From Halothiobacillus sp. (GTDB lineage Bacteria; Pseudomonadota; Gammaproteobacteria; Halothiobacillales; Halothiobacillaceae): a stretch of 34,381 bases of DNA. The DNA is taken from the NCBI GenBank assembly GCA_024636015.1, contig JAGXHU010000028.1:1-34381 (forward strand), read 5' to 3'. The notes below the pieces were generated by a model. That model was not told the origin of the DNA. It was given only the letters and a program-made list of their open reading frames with translations, and did no database searches. The position numbers were made by a program, and so were the translations under genes. Positions 19,923-28,525 of this stretch are shown here, one piece after another. The first letter of the stretch is position 1. Every line of letters starts with the position of its first letter.

Positions 19923-20779
19923 GCAGAAACTTCCCGCAACAGCCGAAAACTGAGATTCAGATCGAACTCGTGCTCAAAACGCAAGCTGCGTGAAGCACTC
20001 CGGCAAGCCCCCGGACCATCGAACCAGGAACCGCCCCGCACGACCCGGAAATGCCGATCATGCTTGTCGGGGCTCAGATAGGGCTGATCGCCCACCCGAC
20101 TGTTCAGACGGTAACCGGCCCGCCAGTGATCGAGTGTCAATTCTTGCATGTTGCCATGAACCTCATACAACCCCCAGGCATTGGGCGGCAAACTGCCCAC
20201 GATCACGGGCCTGCCAATGCCACAAATGAACAGCCCCCGCGTGCAGTGCAATCCCCCGGTGCAGTTGACTTCTTCCCGACGGATCTTGTCTCCAAAAAAG
20301 AACATCGTGTCGGTATCCGCACGCGCCGCATACTCCCACTCGGATTCGGTCGGCAAACGATAACGCTGTCCGGTTTCCCGCGACAGCCATTCAGCATAGG
20401 CCATTGCATCGTGAAATGAGACGTTGTAAATCGGAAAATCCAGATCGTGCCACGAATAAGCGCGCGGCCGCCGATGGCCAGTCGCCATCAGGAACTGGTT
20501 GTATTCCCGCCGACGGATGGTGCCGCGGGTGAGTGCAAACGCACGCGGGAAGTAGGCTTCGTGACGGGGCAACTCGACGGGCTGAACCTGATATTCGTTC
20601 TGCCTGGCGCCCATCCAGAACTCTCCGGCAGGAATCAAAGTCACCGATGGTGCTGGGCTGCCATCTCGCAGCATATCCGCGAACTGCGGCGAAAGCCCCA
20701 AGGACTGTGCCGCCACTAACTGGCGTACTGTCGATGCGGTCGCCAACTCTGAATCCAACTGAACGGAAACTGCTCCCAC
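19919..20779 (-). CDS. SUMF1/formylglycine-generating-enzyme-like protein
   Basis: The 286-residue product has a FGE-sulfatase (SUMF1) domain from about residue 45 to the end: IPAGEFWMG at 49-57, NVSFHDAMAYAEWLS at 119-133, RLPTESEWEYAARA at 141-154, EVHGNMQEL at 206-214, and RGGSWF at 248-253. True FGEs carry two copper-binding cysteines after the RGGS motif; here only C259 remains in a comparable place, and the other position is not a cysteine, so sulfatase activation is unlikely. Three further cysteines (173, 179, 186) cluster in an unusual insert. No signal peptide is seen. The start is a GTG at 20777-20779 with a strong GGGGGAGGGGG ribosome-binding stretch. The gene opens the minus-strand run and overlaps the next gene by four bases. 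Confidence 0.88.
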   Translation of the reverse strand: MGAVSVQLDSELATASTVRQLVAAQSLGLSPQFADMLRDGSPAPSVTLIPAGEFWMGARQNEYQVQPVELPRHEAYFPRAFALTRGTIRRREYNQFLMATGHRRPRAYSWHDLDFPIYNVSFHDAMAYAEWLSRETGQRYRLPTESEWEYAARADTDTMFFFGDKIRREEVNCTGGLHCTRGLFICGIGRPVIVGSLPPNAWGLYEVHGNMQELTLDHWRAGYRLNSRVGDQPYLSPDKHDRHFRVVRGGSWFDGPGACRSASRSLRFEHEFDLNLSFRLLREVSA

Positions 20780-21027
20780 CGAAACCCCCTCCCCCGAATC
20801 AACCTGAAACCCTTGTCGCCGCTCAGATCATTCAAAACCCGATGACTGAACGGTAATTCGCATGCAAAACAGTAGCCAGACTATCATTTTCGGGTACCAA
20901 ACGCTGCGCTATTTTGTAACACCCTGAATAACAGACATACCCCGTCCAGGATGGTGTGCATATACTCATCACCCCGGTCACTTGAGTACATAAATCGCCC
21001 CATCATTAAGGGCTGGGCAACGGCTGC

Positions 21028-21036
21028 TGCTATACT
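21028..21036 (+). promoter_or_regulatory. candidate extended -10 promoter for kdsD-kdsC-lptCAB
   Basis: TGC-TATACT matches an extended -10 element. The best -35 candidates (near 21006-21013) are weak, as is usual for extended -10 promoters. Transcription would start near 21043, downstream of the in-frame TTG at 21040, which supports the later ATG at 21076 as the kdsD start. Confidence 0.5.
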
Positions 21037-21075
21037 GCATTGCCTTTTTTGTGTGCATCATCATATCGAATATCT

Positions 21076-22047
21076 ATGAATCCCAATAACCTTCTGGCAA
21101 TGGCTAAACAAGTCATTGATATCGAAACCCAAGCCTGTTTGGCATTGAGCGCACGGATCGACGAGTCGTTCGTTAAGGCCTGCGAACTGATGCTCTGCTG
21201 CGAAGGTCGGGTCATTGTGACCGGCATGGGGAAATCGGGACATATCGGCGGCAAGATTGCGGCAACTCTCGCGAGCACCGGGACGCCCGCCTTTTTCGTG
21301 CATCCCGGAGAGGCCAGTCACGGCGACCTGGGGATGATTACCCGCAAGGATGTGGTGCTTGCACTATCGAACTCCGGCGAAACCGCCGAGGTACTGGCGA
21401 TACTCCCCGTCATCAAACGGCTCGGCAGCCCTCTGATCGCAATGACAGGCCGACCACAATCCACATTGGCGATGACATCGGATGCCCATCTGAATGTCTC
21501 TGTGGAGCGAGAAGCCTGCCCCCTCAATCTGGCCCCAACAGCCAGCACAACCGCCGCCCTGGTGATGGGCGATGCACTGGCCGTCGCCCTGCTGGATGCC
21601 CGAGCCTTCCAGCCTGAAGACTTCGCTCTGTCGCATCCTGGCGGCACACTGGGCCGCCGCCTGCTGCTCCGTGTGCGGGATGTCATGCACACCGGCGCGC
21701 GGATTCCCCGGGTCCAGTACAATCAAACCATCAAACAGACCCTGATCGTGATCTCCTCGGGTGGACTCGGCATGGCCGCCGTGGTGGACGATCACGACCA
21801 ATTGCTCGGCCTCTTCACCGACGGCGACCTTCGACGCATTCTCGACCAAACCGAATTCGATCTGGACCTGCCGATCGAGAAAGTCATGACCCGCAACCCA
21901 CGCACTTGCAGTGCTGACATTCTTGCCGCCGAGGCCCTGACTATCATGGAACGCGACAAAATCAACGGCCTGCTCGTGGTCGACGACAACAATCAAGTCG
22001 GCGGCGCCCTAAACATGCATGACCTGCTTCGTGCAGGCGTCGCCTGA
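21076..22047 (+). CDS. kdsD: arabinose-5-phosphate isomerase
   Basis: Converts ribulose-5-phosphate to arabinose-5-phosphate, the first step towards Kdo of LPS. The 323-residue protein has an N-terminal SIS domain with VTGMGKSGHIGGK and HPGEASHGDLG, and two CBS domains (about 203-255 and 265-321). The residues known to matter in the E. coli enzyme (K59, E111, E152, H193) are all present with a constant offset of six: K53, E105, E146 and H187. I chose the ATG at 21076; an in-frame TTG lies 36 bases upstream but would fall at or before the predicted transcript start. It overlaps or abuts kdsC. Confidence 0.96.
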   Translation: MNPNNLLAMAKQVIDIETQACLALSARIDESFVKACELMLCCEGRVIVTGMGKSGHIGGKIAATLASTGTPAFFVHPGEASHGDLGMITRKDVVLALSNSGETAEVLAILPVIKRLGSPLIAMTGRPQSTLAMTSDAHLNVSVEREACPLNLAPTASTTAALVMGDALAVALLDARAFQPEDFALSHPGGTLGRRLLLRVRDVMHTGARIPRVQYNQTIKQTLIVISSGGLGMAAVVDDHDQLLGLFTDGDLRRILDQTEFDLDLPIEKVMTRNPRTCSADILAAEALTIMERDKINGLLVVDDNNQVGGALNMHDLLRAGVA

Positions 22048-22060
22048 GAAACTACTGCAC

Positions 22061-22588
22061 ATGAATCATCCCGATCTACTTACACGGCTAAAGCTCACCC
22101 AGGCATTGGTTCTGGATGTCGATGGCATCCTCACCGATGGCCGCCTGCATTTCACCGAACAGGGCGAAGAACACAAAATCTTTCACTCCCGAGACGGTCA
22201 CGGCATCAAACTGGCCCAAAAACTCGGTATCGAAGTGGCGATCATTTCAGGCCGCGCCTCCCCGGCACTTCGCCACCGTGCCGAAAATCTCGGTATTCAA
22301 CATTGCCTGATCGGCATCCGGGACAAGGGCGACGCCTTGGAGGCTCTCGCCAAATCGCTGGGCATCGAAACCCGGCAGTGTGCCGTAATGGGTGACGACA
22401 TCATTGATCTCCCCATGCTCAATCGAGCGGGCGTATCCGTGACTGTGGCCGATGCGCCGGCAGTGATCCGTGCCCGAGTCGACTGGGTCACGTCGCTTGG
22501 CGGTGGTCAGGGCGCGGTTCGGGAATTCATCGATCTGCTCATTGATGCCCGCGACGCCTGGTCGACCGTAATGGCCGAACACCAATAA
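22061..22588 (+). CDS. kdsC: 3-deoxy-D-manno-octulosonate 8-phosphate phosphatase
   Basis: HAD-family phosphatase that releases Kdo from Kdo-8-phosphate. From the ATG at 22061 it has 175 residues: the HAD nucleophile motif LDVDGILTDG with D19 and D21, the motif II serine/threonine region IISGRAS, and motif III GDDIIDLPML. An in-frame ATG at 22019 would add 14 residues but reaches 29 bases into kdsD; E. coli KdsC is 188 residues, so this earlier start cannot be excluded. It follows kdsD by 13 bases and precedes lptC by 15. Confidence 0.95.
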   Translation: MNHPDLLTRLKLTQALVLDVDGILTDGRLHFTEQGEEHKIFHSRDGHGIKLAQKLGIEVAIISGRASPALRHRAENLGIQHCLIGIRDKGDALEALAKSLGIETRQCAVMGDDIIDLPMLNRAGVSVTVADAPAVIRARVDWVTSLGGGQGAVREFIDLLIDARDAWSTVMAEHQ

Positions 22589-22603
22589 CGGCGCCGCGAT
22601 CTC

Positions 22604-23275
22604 ATGCCGCAGAATGCGCTTAGCCAGACCTTCCTCGCCGTCCTGCTGTTCGTGTTGCTGGGGTTTTTTCTTTGGCGCAATACCCTGAATCCAAGCACCG
22701 GTGCGCTCAAACAGGTGGCAGAAACTGATCAACGATTTACGGGATTCGTCGCCCGACAGTTCGGAGTCAATGGCGACCTTCAGTGGACCCTGAATGGCAC
22801 TGCCGTCCAGCACGGCACGGGCGACCGCGGCTATGATATGCAAAACCCCGTAATCACGGTCGAGGACCGGCAACAGCAAACCCCACCCTGGCAGCTGTCC
22901 GCCCCCCTGGGGACAGCCGATGCTGCGCTCACGGAAATCCGCTTGAGTGGTGGCGTGACCGGACAAAGGGCCGCCTACAACCAGCAAGGGCCGCTTCGTT
23001 TTACGACCAAAACCCTGTTGATCGAGCCCAAAACACAAACCGCACATAGCGCGGACAACAGCCAATTTGCCGAGCTGGGCAAAGGCGGAAACCCCATCTG
23101 GCGCAGTGAATCGATCGGATTCCGGCTTAATTACAAAGATCAGCACCTTGAACAATTCAAGGTTCGTGACCACTACCAGCCCCCGGCAATAACGAATACG
23201 CACGCCATCCCGACAAAACAGCAGAGTGATTCCTCCGCCCCTTCCGCCTCGCATCGCCCCGGAGCGCAGCCATGA
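22604..23275 (+). CDS. lptC: LptC, inner-membrane component of the LPS export bridge
   Basis: LptC receives LPS from LptB2FG and passes it to LptA. The 223-residue protein has one N-terminal membrane helix (about 9-24, FLAVLLFVLLGFFLW) and a periplasmic LptC beta-jellyroll domain with GFVARQFGVNGDLQWTLNGTAVQH and DNSQFAEL segments. The C-terminal Ser/Thr/Pro-rich tail after about residue 190 is an extension beyond the E. coli protein (191 residues). Its stop overlaps the lptA ATG by four bases. Confidence 0.92.
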   Translation: MPQNALSQTFLAVLLFVLLGFFLWRNTLNPSTGALKQVAETDQRFTGFVARQFGVNGDLQWTLNGTAVQHGTGDRGYDMQNPVITVEDRQQQTPPWQLSAPLGTADAALTEIRLSGGVTGQRAAYNQQGPLRFTTKTLLIEPKTQTAHSADNSQFAELGKGGNPIWRSESIGFRLNYKDQHLEQFKVRDHYQPPAITNTHAIPTKQQSDSSAPSASHRPGAQP

Positions 23276-23907
23276 CGACTATCTATCCCCCTCAACCCAC
23301 ACGGGCTGATCCGCAGCCACTGCAATCAGATGTGCCCCTGATGTCGTGGGGTTGCCTTATGCTCGTCCTGTTACTGACGAGTCCGGCAACATTGGCCGCC
23401 AAGGCCGATCGCAACCAACCCATCGATGTTTCAGCCAACGAAAAAATTACCGATTACAAGAATGGAACCAGTATCTATACCGGTCTGGTTGTGATCAATC
23501 AGGGCAGTCTGCATGCCACAGGCGACAAGGCCACCCTGTTCGTCAAAAATGGCCAACTCGTTCGCGCCGAGCTTGAGGGCAAACCGGCCACGTTCCAGGA
23601 ACTTGACGAGAAGAATCAGCTCGTCAAGGGCTCGGCGAGTCATGCCAGCTATCTGGCGCTTGAGCAGAAAATCATCCTGACCGGGGACGCGCAGCTCAAC
23701 CGACAGGGCGACAAACTCGCGGCCCAACGCATCACGTACAACATGAAGGACGAAATCGTCCAGGCCGGCGGCCCCGATAATGGAGGCCGCGTACATGTGA
23801 TCATCCAGCCACGAAGCGAGACGAAAAACACCCCCCAGGCTACAACCTCCGCCGAGCCCACACCTGCTCCAGACACGAGTGCCGAACCCAAGACACCGCA
23901 ACCGTGA
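23272..23907 (+). CDS. lptA: LptA, periplasmic LPS transport protein
   Basis: Periplasmic bridge protein carrying LPS between inner and outer membranes. The 211-residue protein has a hydrophobic signal segment (about 26-40) that follows an unusually long N-terminal extension, then an OstA/LptA beta-jellyroll (about 45-175) with [37 protein letters not shown], and a terminal [17 protein letters not shown]. The tail after 185 is a Thr/Pro/Glu-rich low-complexity stretch. GGAG lies upstream of the ATG at 23272. A start within the run before the hydrophobic segment (M24 in VPLMSWG) would give a normal-length signal peptide. Confidence 0.93.
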   Translation: MTTIYPPQPTRADPQPLQSDVPLMSWGCLMLVLLLTSPATLAAKADRNQPIDVSANEKITDYKNGTSIYTGLVVINQGSLHATGDKATLFVKNGQLVRAELEGKPATFQELDEKNQLVKGSASHASYLALEQKIILTGDAQLNRQGDKLAAQRITYNMKDEIVQAGGPDNGGRVHVIIQPRSETKNTPQATTSAEPTPAPDTSAEPKTPQP

Positions 23908-23915
23908 GCGTGAAT

Positions 23916-24650
23916 ATGACTCAACCACCGGTACTGTTCGCTGAATCCCTCGTCAAGCACTACGGCGCCCGGGCTGTCGTACAAGGGGTATCTCTGGAAG
24001 TTCAGGCCGGGGAAATCGTCGGCCTGCTCGGCCCGAACGGCGCGGGGAAAACCACCAGTTTTTACATGATCGTCGGCCTCGTCGCGGCCGATCAGGGCCA
24101 GATCTGGCTCAACGGACAAGACATCACCCTGCTTCCCGTCGACGAACGAGCGCACATGGGCCTTGGCTACCTCCCGCAAGAAGCGTCCGTGTTCCGTAAA
24201 CTCAGCGTCGAGCAGAACATCATGGCTGTGCTCGAACTGCGCCGGGATCTCTCTGCCGCACAGCGCCAATCCACCCTGGAAAGCCTGTTGGGTGACCTCC
24301 ATATTCGTTCCATACGGCGCAATATGGGTCAATCACTATCTGGTGGCGAACGTCGGCGGGTCGAAATCGCCCGAGCCCTGGCGGCCAACCCCAGCGTCAT
24401 CCTGCTGGACGAACCTTTCGCAGGCGTCGATCCCATTTCGGTCATCGATATTCAACGAATCATCAAACACCTCAGTGAACGCGGCATCGCCGTACTGATT
24501 ACGGATCACAATGTGCGCGAGACCCTGGGTGTCTGCGAACGTGCCTACATCGTTTCGGATGGACAGATCCTTGCGGAAGGCACGCCGCAGGCCATTCTGG
24601 CCAATGAACAGGTCAGGGCGGTCTATCTGGGACAACATTTCACCTTGTAA
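23916..24650 (+). CDS. lptB: LptB, ATPase of the LPS exporter
   Basis: ABC ATPase of LptB2FG, which extracts LPS from the inner membrane. From the ATG at 23916 it has 244 residues: Walker [10 protein letters not shown] at 39-47, Q-loop [14 protein letters not shown] near 86-98, signature LSGGERRR at 141-148, Walker B VILLDEP at 161-167, and the H-loop H198 in LITDHNV. The match to E. coli LptB is close throughout. A GTG at 23904 that overlaps the lptA stop (GTGA) is an alternative start adding four residues. lptF and lptG are not here, as is normal. Confidence 0.98.
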   Translation: MTQPPVLFAESLVKHYGARAVVQGVSLEVQAGEIVGLLGPNGAGKTTSFYMIVGLVAADQGQIWLNGQDITLLPVDERAHMGLGYLPQEASVFRKLSVEQNIMAVLELRRDLSAAQRQSTLESLLGDLHIRSIRRNMGQSLSGGERRRVEIARALAANPSVILLDEPFAGVDPISVIDIQRIIKHLSERGIAVLITDHNVRETLGVCERAYIVSDGQILAEGTPQAILANEQVRAVYLGQHFTL

Positions 24651-24953
24651 CACCGGGCCTGCTCGCGCAATTGAGGCAACCGCTGCCAGATCCATTTTTA
24701 TCCCGCAGGGGCCTGGGGCGAGGTGCTGCCTGATTAAACGACGAATCAGAAACTCCATTGAGCGAGAAAATGGTTCAGACCTACGACTGGCTTCAGGGAA
24801 ACCGTCAATCAAGGCATGAAGCGCTAAATTTGGTTGTTCCAAACACGTCGAATGACGGTTTCTCAGACAAAACAACGCCCCCCTCAAGAGGGTTAATAAA
24901 CCCTCGTGCAATCCCATATTGGCGGGCCGTGTTTTTCAGTTAAACTAACTGTC
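24651..24953. other. lptB-rpoN intergenic region with several inverted repeats
   Basis: No credible gene is seen between the lptB stop and the short ORF before rpoN. The region contains CTGATT/AATCAG (24730-24749, loop 8), GAGGGTT/AACCCTC (24888-24905, loop 4) with a further CCCTC at 24881-24885 that could pair with the same GAGGG, and a CAGTTA/TAACTG palindrome (24937-24951) lying over a predicted -10 element. None of these hairpins is followed by a T-run, so they look regulatory rather than terminators, or they are chance. Confidence 0.5.
24919..24946 (+). promoter_or_regulatory. candidate sigma-70 promoter for rpoN
   Basis: TTGGCG (24919-24924) and TAAACT (24941-24946) are separated by 16 bases. 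The predicted transcript start, near 24953, falls next to an ATG at 24954. The -10 element is inside a perfect CAGTTA-AAC-TAACTG palindrome, a plausible operator. Confidence 0.45.
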
Positions 24954-25064
24954 ATGTTCATGAAACTCCAACTGACGATCCTGCGCTTTCCCGTACCTGA
25001 TACAGTTATTGCATCAGACAACATTCATTTACCTGAACTTCGCTACGGTCAAACCCAGCCATGA
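24954..25064 (+). CDS. possible 36-codon leader ORF ending on the rpoN start codon
   Basis: An ATG at 24954 opens a 36-codon frame (beginning MFMKLQLTILRF) whose TGA (25062-25064) overlaps the rpoN ATG at 25061 in the ATGA pattern. rpoN itself has no visible ribosome-binding site, so coupling to this ORF would explain its translation. If the promoter at 24919-24946 is real, the mRNA would be leaderless or nearly so. I do not recognise the peptide, and it may be a coding accident; the overlap and position are the only evidence. Confidence 0.3.
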   Translation: MFMKLQLTILRFPVPDTVIASDNIHLPELRYGQTQP

Positions 25065-26569
25065 AAGCAGGCTTGGAACTCCGCCTCGGGCAAAGCCTGT
25101 CCATGACCCCGCAACTGCAACAGTCCATTCGTCTGCTACAGTTATCCACATTGGAGCTCGCCCTCGAAATCCAGCAGGCTGTTGACACCAATCCACTCCT
25201 GGAAATTGCCGAGTCCGACGAGTTCCCCGAGGGAGACAGCCCCGCCAACGAACTGGGGGAAGCTGGCGAGGTAATCGACCCCGGCTTCCAGGAAGATCCC
25301 AATGCCGTGTCTGGCGAAGCGCTTATCTCCGGGGCGGATGAAACCCCGCCCGAAGACCCCTTTACGGTCGATGCCCAGTGGGAGGATTACTATGAATCGG
25401 ACGGCAGCACCTCATTCAGTGCCCCGGAGAATCACAATGATGAATTCGATCCCTATGCCACTACCTCAACTGGGGTGGAAAGTCTGCGTGATCATCTCCT
25501 GAGTCAAATCCATCTGACGCATCTCACCCAACGTGACACTGCCATTGCAACCACGATCATCGAGTCCATCGATAACACGGGTTATCTGGCGGATAGCCTG
25601 GAAGAAATTCACACGCTCTTGCGTAGGGATTGGCCCAATCTCCAGATCGAAGACGTCACAACTGTCTTGCATCTTATTCAGTCTCTCGACCCCGTTGGTG
25701 TCGGTGCGCGCGATCTGAACGAATGCCTTTTGCTGCAATTGCTGCAAAAAGCCAAGGATCTGCCCTACCGTGATGTGGCCATGCAAATCTGCACACAGAA
25801 TCTCATCGAAACCATTGCACAACGGGAATACCAGCAGGCACAGCGCACTCTCGGCGTCGATCAGACCGCGCTTGAAGGTGCCCTGATGATCCTGCAAGGA
25901 CTCGACCCACGTCCGGGCTCCAATGTGGGCGCGGTCGCCGCCGATTATCTGATTCCGGATGTACTGGTCAGCCTCCGAAATAATCACTGGCAAGTGGATC
26001 TGAACCCCGAAATAGCCCCGAAACTCCGTGTCAATCAAACCTATGCGCGCATGATCAACCGCAGTTCTCGGGGCGAGGATGCCAGCTACATCCGTAGTCA
26101 CCTGCAGGAAGCGCGATGGTTCATCAAGAGCCTGCGCAGCCGCAACGAAACACTGCTCAATGTCGCGCGGGCCATCGTGGCGCATCAAACGGAATTTTTC
26201 GAACAGGGGGAAGTCGCTATGAAACCCTTGGTATTGCGCGAGATTGCTGATGAACTCTCCCTGCACGAATCCACGGTCAGCCGTGTGACCACCCAGAAAT
26301 ACATGCTGACCCCGCGCGGCACCTTCGAATTCAAATACTTTTTCTCAAGTCATGTTGGGACCAGTGACGGCGGTGAATGCTCCGCCACGGCCATCCGCGC
26401 CATGATCAAGAAACTGGTGAGCGGGGAAAATCCCCGCAAGCCCCTGTCGGACGCCAAAATCGCCGACCTGTTAATCGAACAAGGCATCGATGTCGCACGT
26501 CGAACGATTGCCAAGTACCGCGAGGCAATGGGCATTGCCTCGTCAACCGACCGAAAGCGCCTGATTTAA
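25061..26569 (+). CDS. rpoN: RNA polymerase sigma-54 factor
   Basis: Alternative sigma factor for enhancer-dependent promoters. The 502-residue protein starts with the conserved activator-interacting region (GLELRLGQSLSMTPQLQ at 4-20, then QLSTLELALEIQQA), continues with an acidic linker (about 50-125), the core-binding domain (about 125-320), a helix-turn-helix region (about 380-400) and the RpoN box ARRTIAKYRE at 479-488. The start at 25061 matches the usual family N terminus. It precedes hpf by 18 bases with a good ribosome-binding site between. No enhancer-dependent target promoters were found in this window. Confidence 0.98.
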   Translation: MKAGLELRLGQSLSMTPQLQQSIRLLQLSTLELALEIQQAVDTNPLLEIAESDEFPEGDSPANELGEAGEVIDPGFQEDPNAVSGEALISGADETPPEDPFTVDAQWEDYYESDGSTSFSAPENHNDEFDPYATTSTGVESLRDHLLSQIHLTHLTQRDTAIATTIIESIDNTGYLADSLEEIHTLLRRDWPNLQIEDVTTVLHLIQSLDPVGVGARDLNECLLLQLLQKAKDLPYRDVAMQICTQNLIETIAQREYQQAQRTLGVDQTALEGALMILQGLDPRPGSNVGAVAADYLIPDVLVSLRNNHWQVDLNPEIAPKLRVNQTYARMINRSSRGEDASYIRSHLQEARWFIKSLRSRNETLLNVARAIVAHQTEFFEQGEVAMKPLVLREIADELSLHESTVSRVTTQKYMLTPRGTFEFKYFFSSHVGTSDGGECSATAIRAMIKKLVSGENPRKPLSDAKIADLLIEQGIDVARRTIAKYREAMGIASSTDRKRLI

Positions 26570-26587
26570 GGCCTAAAGGAGCTCATA

Positions 26588-26878
26588 ATGCAAATTGAAA
26601 TCACCGGACATCATGTCGACATTACCGAAGCGCTCAGAGACCATGTTCAGAACAAGTTCACGCGCCTCAAGCGACATTTCGACAAGGTGATCAACGTCCA
26701 TGTCATTCTGACGGTCGAAAAGAAAATCCAGAAGGCCGAAGCGACACTGCACATGAGCGGAAACGATGTACATGCCGATGCAGAGTCTGAAGATATGTAT
26801 GCTTCCGTGGATGCCATGATTGACAAGCTGGATCGCCAGATTGTCAAACACAAGGAAAAAATGACCGAACATCGTTAG
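26588..26878 (+). CDS. hpf: ribosome hibernation promoting factor, short form
   Basis: Ribosome-binding protein of the HPF/RaiA family that blocks translation in stationary phase. The 96-residue length, QIEITGHHVDITEALRDHV at the N terminus and the C-terminal DMYASVDAMIDKLDRQI segment are typical of short HPF. An AAGGAG ribosome-binding site lies six bases upstream of the ATG. It belongs to the rpoN-hpf-ptsN cluster, but a terminator-like hairpin follows it. Confidence 0.96.
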   Translation: MQIEITGHHVDITEALRDHVQNKFTRLKRHFDKVINVHVILTVEKKIQKAEATLHMSGNDVHADAESEDMYASVDAMIDKLDRQIVKHKEKMTEHR

Positions 26879-26919
26879 ACGCAACACACGCGCACTTTTT
26901 CGACCATTTGCACATCAAT

Positions 26920-26959
26920 CGGGGTATCGCATCGACATGCATGCCCCGAAAGTTTTTTT
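26920..26959 (+). terminator. rho-independent terminator after hpf
   Basis: A CGGGG/CCCCG stem (26920-26924, 26944-26948) with an inner GCAT/ATGC stem (26929-26932, 26937-26940) and a small internal loop is followed by seven Ts (26953-26959). It would stop or reduce rpoN-hpf transcription before ptsN. Confidence 0.6.
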
Positions 26960-27032
26960 GGAGTATGCTTTTGCTCGTTTTTGATCGGTCCCGTCTACCA
27001 AAAAACACCCTCCTCCCGAGAACAGGTGCTTC

Positions 27033-27515
27033 ATGAACATTGCTGATCTGTTCCCCTTGCAGCACATCTTGATCGACGAGGTCTATCAAAGCCGCAAGCG
27101 CGTTCTCGAAGTACTGGCCGGCCTCCTGGCAGACGATCAGCTTGGCGGGAAAAACTCCACCCATATCTACGAAATTCTGATTGAGCGTGAGCGACTGGGC
27201 TGTACCGCCATCGGCCACGGAATTGCCATTCCGCATGGTCGAGACAGTGAAACGCTCCGCCCGAGAGGCGCCCTGATCCGCCTGACCGATGGCATCGATT
27301 TCGGTGCACCCGACAACCAGCCCGTCAACCTCATCATTGGTTTCATCGTGCCGGAGGATTGCCCCGAGGCTCATCTCATGCTGCTGGGATCCCTGGCGCA
27401 ACACTTGTCCAATTCGGATGATCGTGAGGCCATCATGCAGGCACAGAGCCCAGAGCGGGTCAGGAATTTGGTGATCGAATGGTTGCACGATTCGCCAACC
27501 ACCGAAGATGCGTGA
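27033..27515 (+). CDS. ptsN: PTS nitrogen regulatory protein EIIA-Ntr
   Basis: Regulatory phosphorelay acceptor, 160 residues, of the fructose-family EIIA fold. H68, in the GHGIAIPHGR motif, is the phosphorylated histidine (H73 in E. coli). Other conserved segments are LLADDQLGGKNSTHIYEILIERERLG and the C-terminal LGSLAQHLSNSDDREAI. An AGGTG motif precedes the ATG. Its phosphate would come from HPr-type proteins such as the one encoded at 29897-30166. It is followed by hprK after 39 bases. Confidence 0.96.
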   Translation: MNIADLFPLQHILIDEVYQSRKRVLEVLAGLLADDQLGGKNSTHIYEILIERERLGCTAIGHGIAIPHGRDSETLRPRGALIRLTDGIDFGAPDNQPVNLIIGFIVPEDCPEAHLMLLGSLAQHLSNSDDREAIMQAQSPERVRNLVIEWLHDSPTTEDA

Positions 27516-27554
27516 TCTCCGACCAACTGCTCCTCAAGCGCCAAGGGGATCGTC

Positions 27555-28448
27555 ATGAGCACCGATGGCCGCACGATCCGCGCACTTGATACAGAGCATC
27601 CGTCGGAAACGCAGGATGCAATCTATCGACAGCTCTTCGACCCTCAACGGCCTTTTGACCGATTCAATCCACTTGACCCCAAACCGATTGCCCTGCTCGA
27701 CGAACCGTTGAGGCAAGCCCTAAAGGGATACCCAAATCCGTCAATTGCCGAGACGGACATCTGGGTACTGACCGACATCTCACCGGACATGGCACAAAGC
27801 TGGATTTCCGAACAGAAACAGGTGCCAGATGTCATCCTGCACAGCCCGATGACGCAAGCACAAATCACCGATTGGTTTCAAACACAGCGCAAACAAAGTG
27901 CCCGACAATGGCAGCATGGGGTATTCATGGAAGTTGCCGGGTCTGGCGTCCTGATTACCGGCGAATCGGGTATCGGAAAAAGTGAACTCGCGTTGGAACT
28001 CCTGTCACGCGGACATCGTCTGATTGCTGACGATGCCCCCTATTTTGTCCGAGGTAATCAGGGCATCGAAGGAAGCTGCCCGGAGAGTATCCGGGATCAT
28101 CTTGAGGTACGTGGACTGGGGATCATTGATGTGCGCGCGCTGTTTGGGGACAATGCCCTGAAAAATAATAAAATTCTTCGCTTGATCATTGAGTTGTATG
28201 CGGCAGATCACAAAACCCTGCGCGCCGAATCACGACTACATGGCGAGCGAAGTAAGGTGACCATTTGCGGTGAGTCCATTCCCCTGTTCCGCCTGCCTGT
28301 CGCGCCCGGTCGGAACATTGCCGTTTTTGTCGAAACCGTTGTACGACAGCATAATCTGGAGCGATCGGGGTTCGGAGAACGCCTTTTTGGCCAGCCTTAC
28401 CCCGCCGAGTGGCACCCTTACCCAGGCGACAAAACGCCCACTCCATGA
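27555..28448 (+). CDS. hprK: HPr kinase/phosphorylase
   Basis: Bifunctional enzyme that phosphorylates and dephosphorylates HPr at serine 46. The 297-residue protein has a divergent N-terminal domain (1-120), then HGVFMEVAGSGVLI with H121, Walker A TGESGIGKSE at 135-144, the ADD motif at 158-160, and the family signature LEVRGLGIIDVRALFG at 183-198. An AGGGG motif precedes the ATG. Its substrate HPr, with the matching S46, is encoded three genes downstream, which supports a working regulatory module. Confidence 0.92.
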   Translation: MSTDGRTIRALDTEHPSETQDAIYRQLFDPQRPFDRFNPLDPKPIALLDEPLRQALKGYPNPSIAETDIWVLTDISPDMAQSWISEQKQVPDVILHSPMTQAQITDWFQTQRKQSARQWQHGVFMEVAGSGVLITGESGIGKSELALELLSRGHRLIADDAPYFVRGNQGIEGSCPESIRDHLEVRGLGIIDVRALFGDNALKNNKILRLIIELYAADHKTLRAESRLHGERSKVTICGESIPLFRLPVAPGRNIAVFVETVVRQHNLERSGFGERLFGQPYPAEWHPYPGDKTPTP

Positions 28449-28525
28449 GCACGTCTGTACACAGCGACCGTACAATAAATGCCGAAATTACCCGCTTATC
28501 CCCGTAACGGATACACTAGCTGACA

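Noticed and set aside
22247..23254. 335-codon minus-strand open frame over kdsC-lptC
   Set aside because: Antisense to two recognised genes and without motifs.
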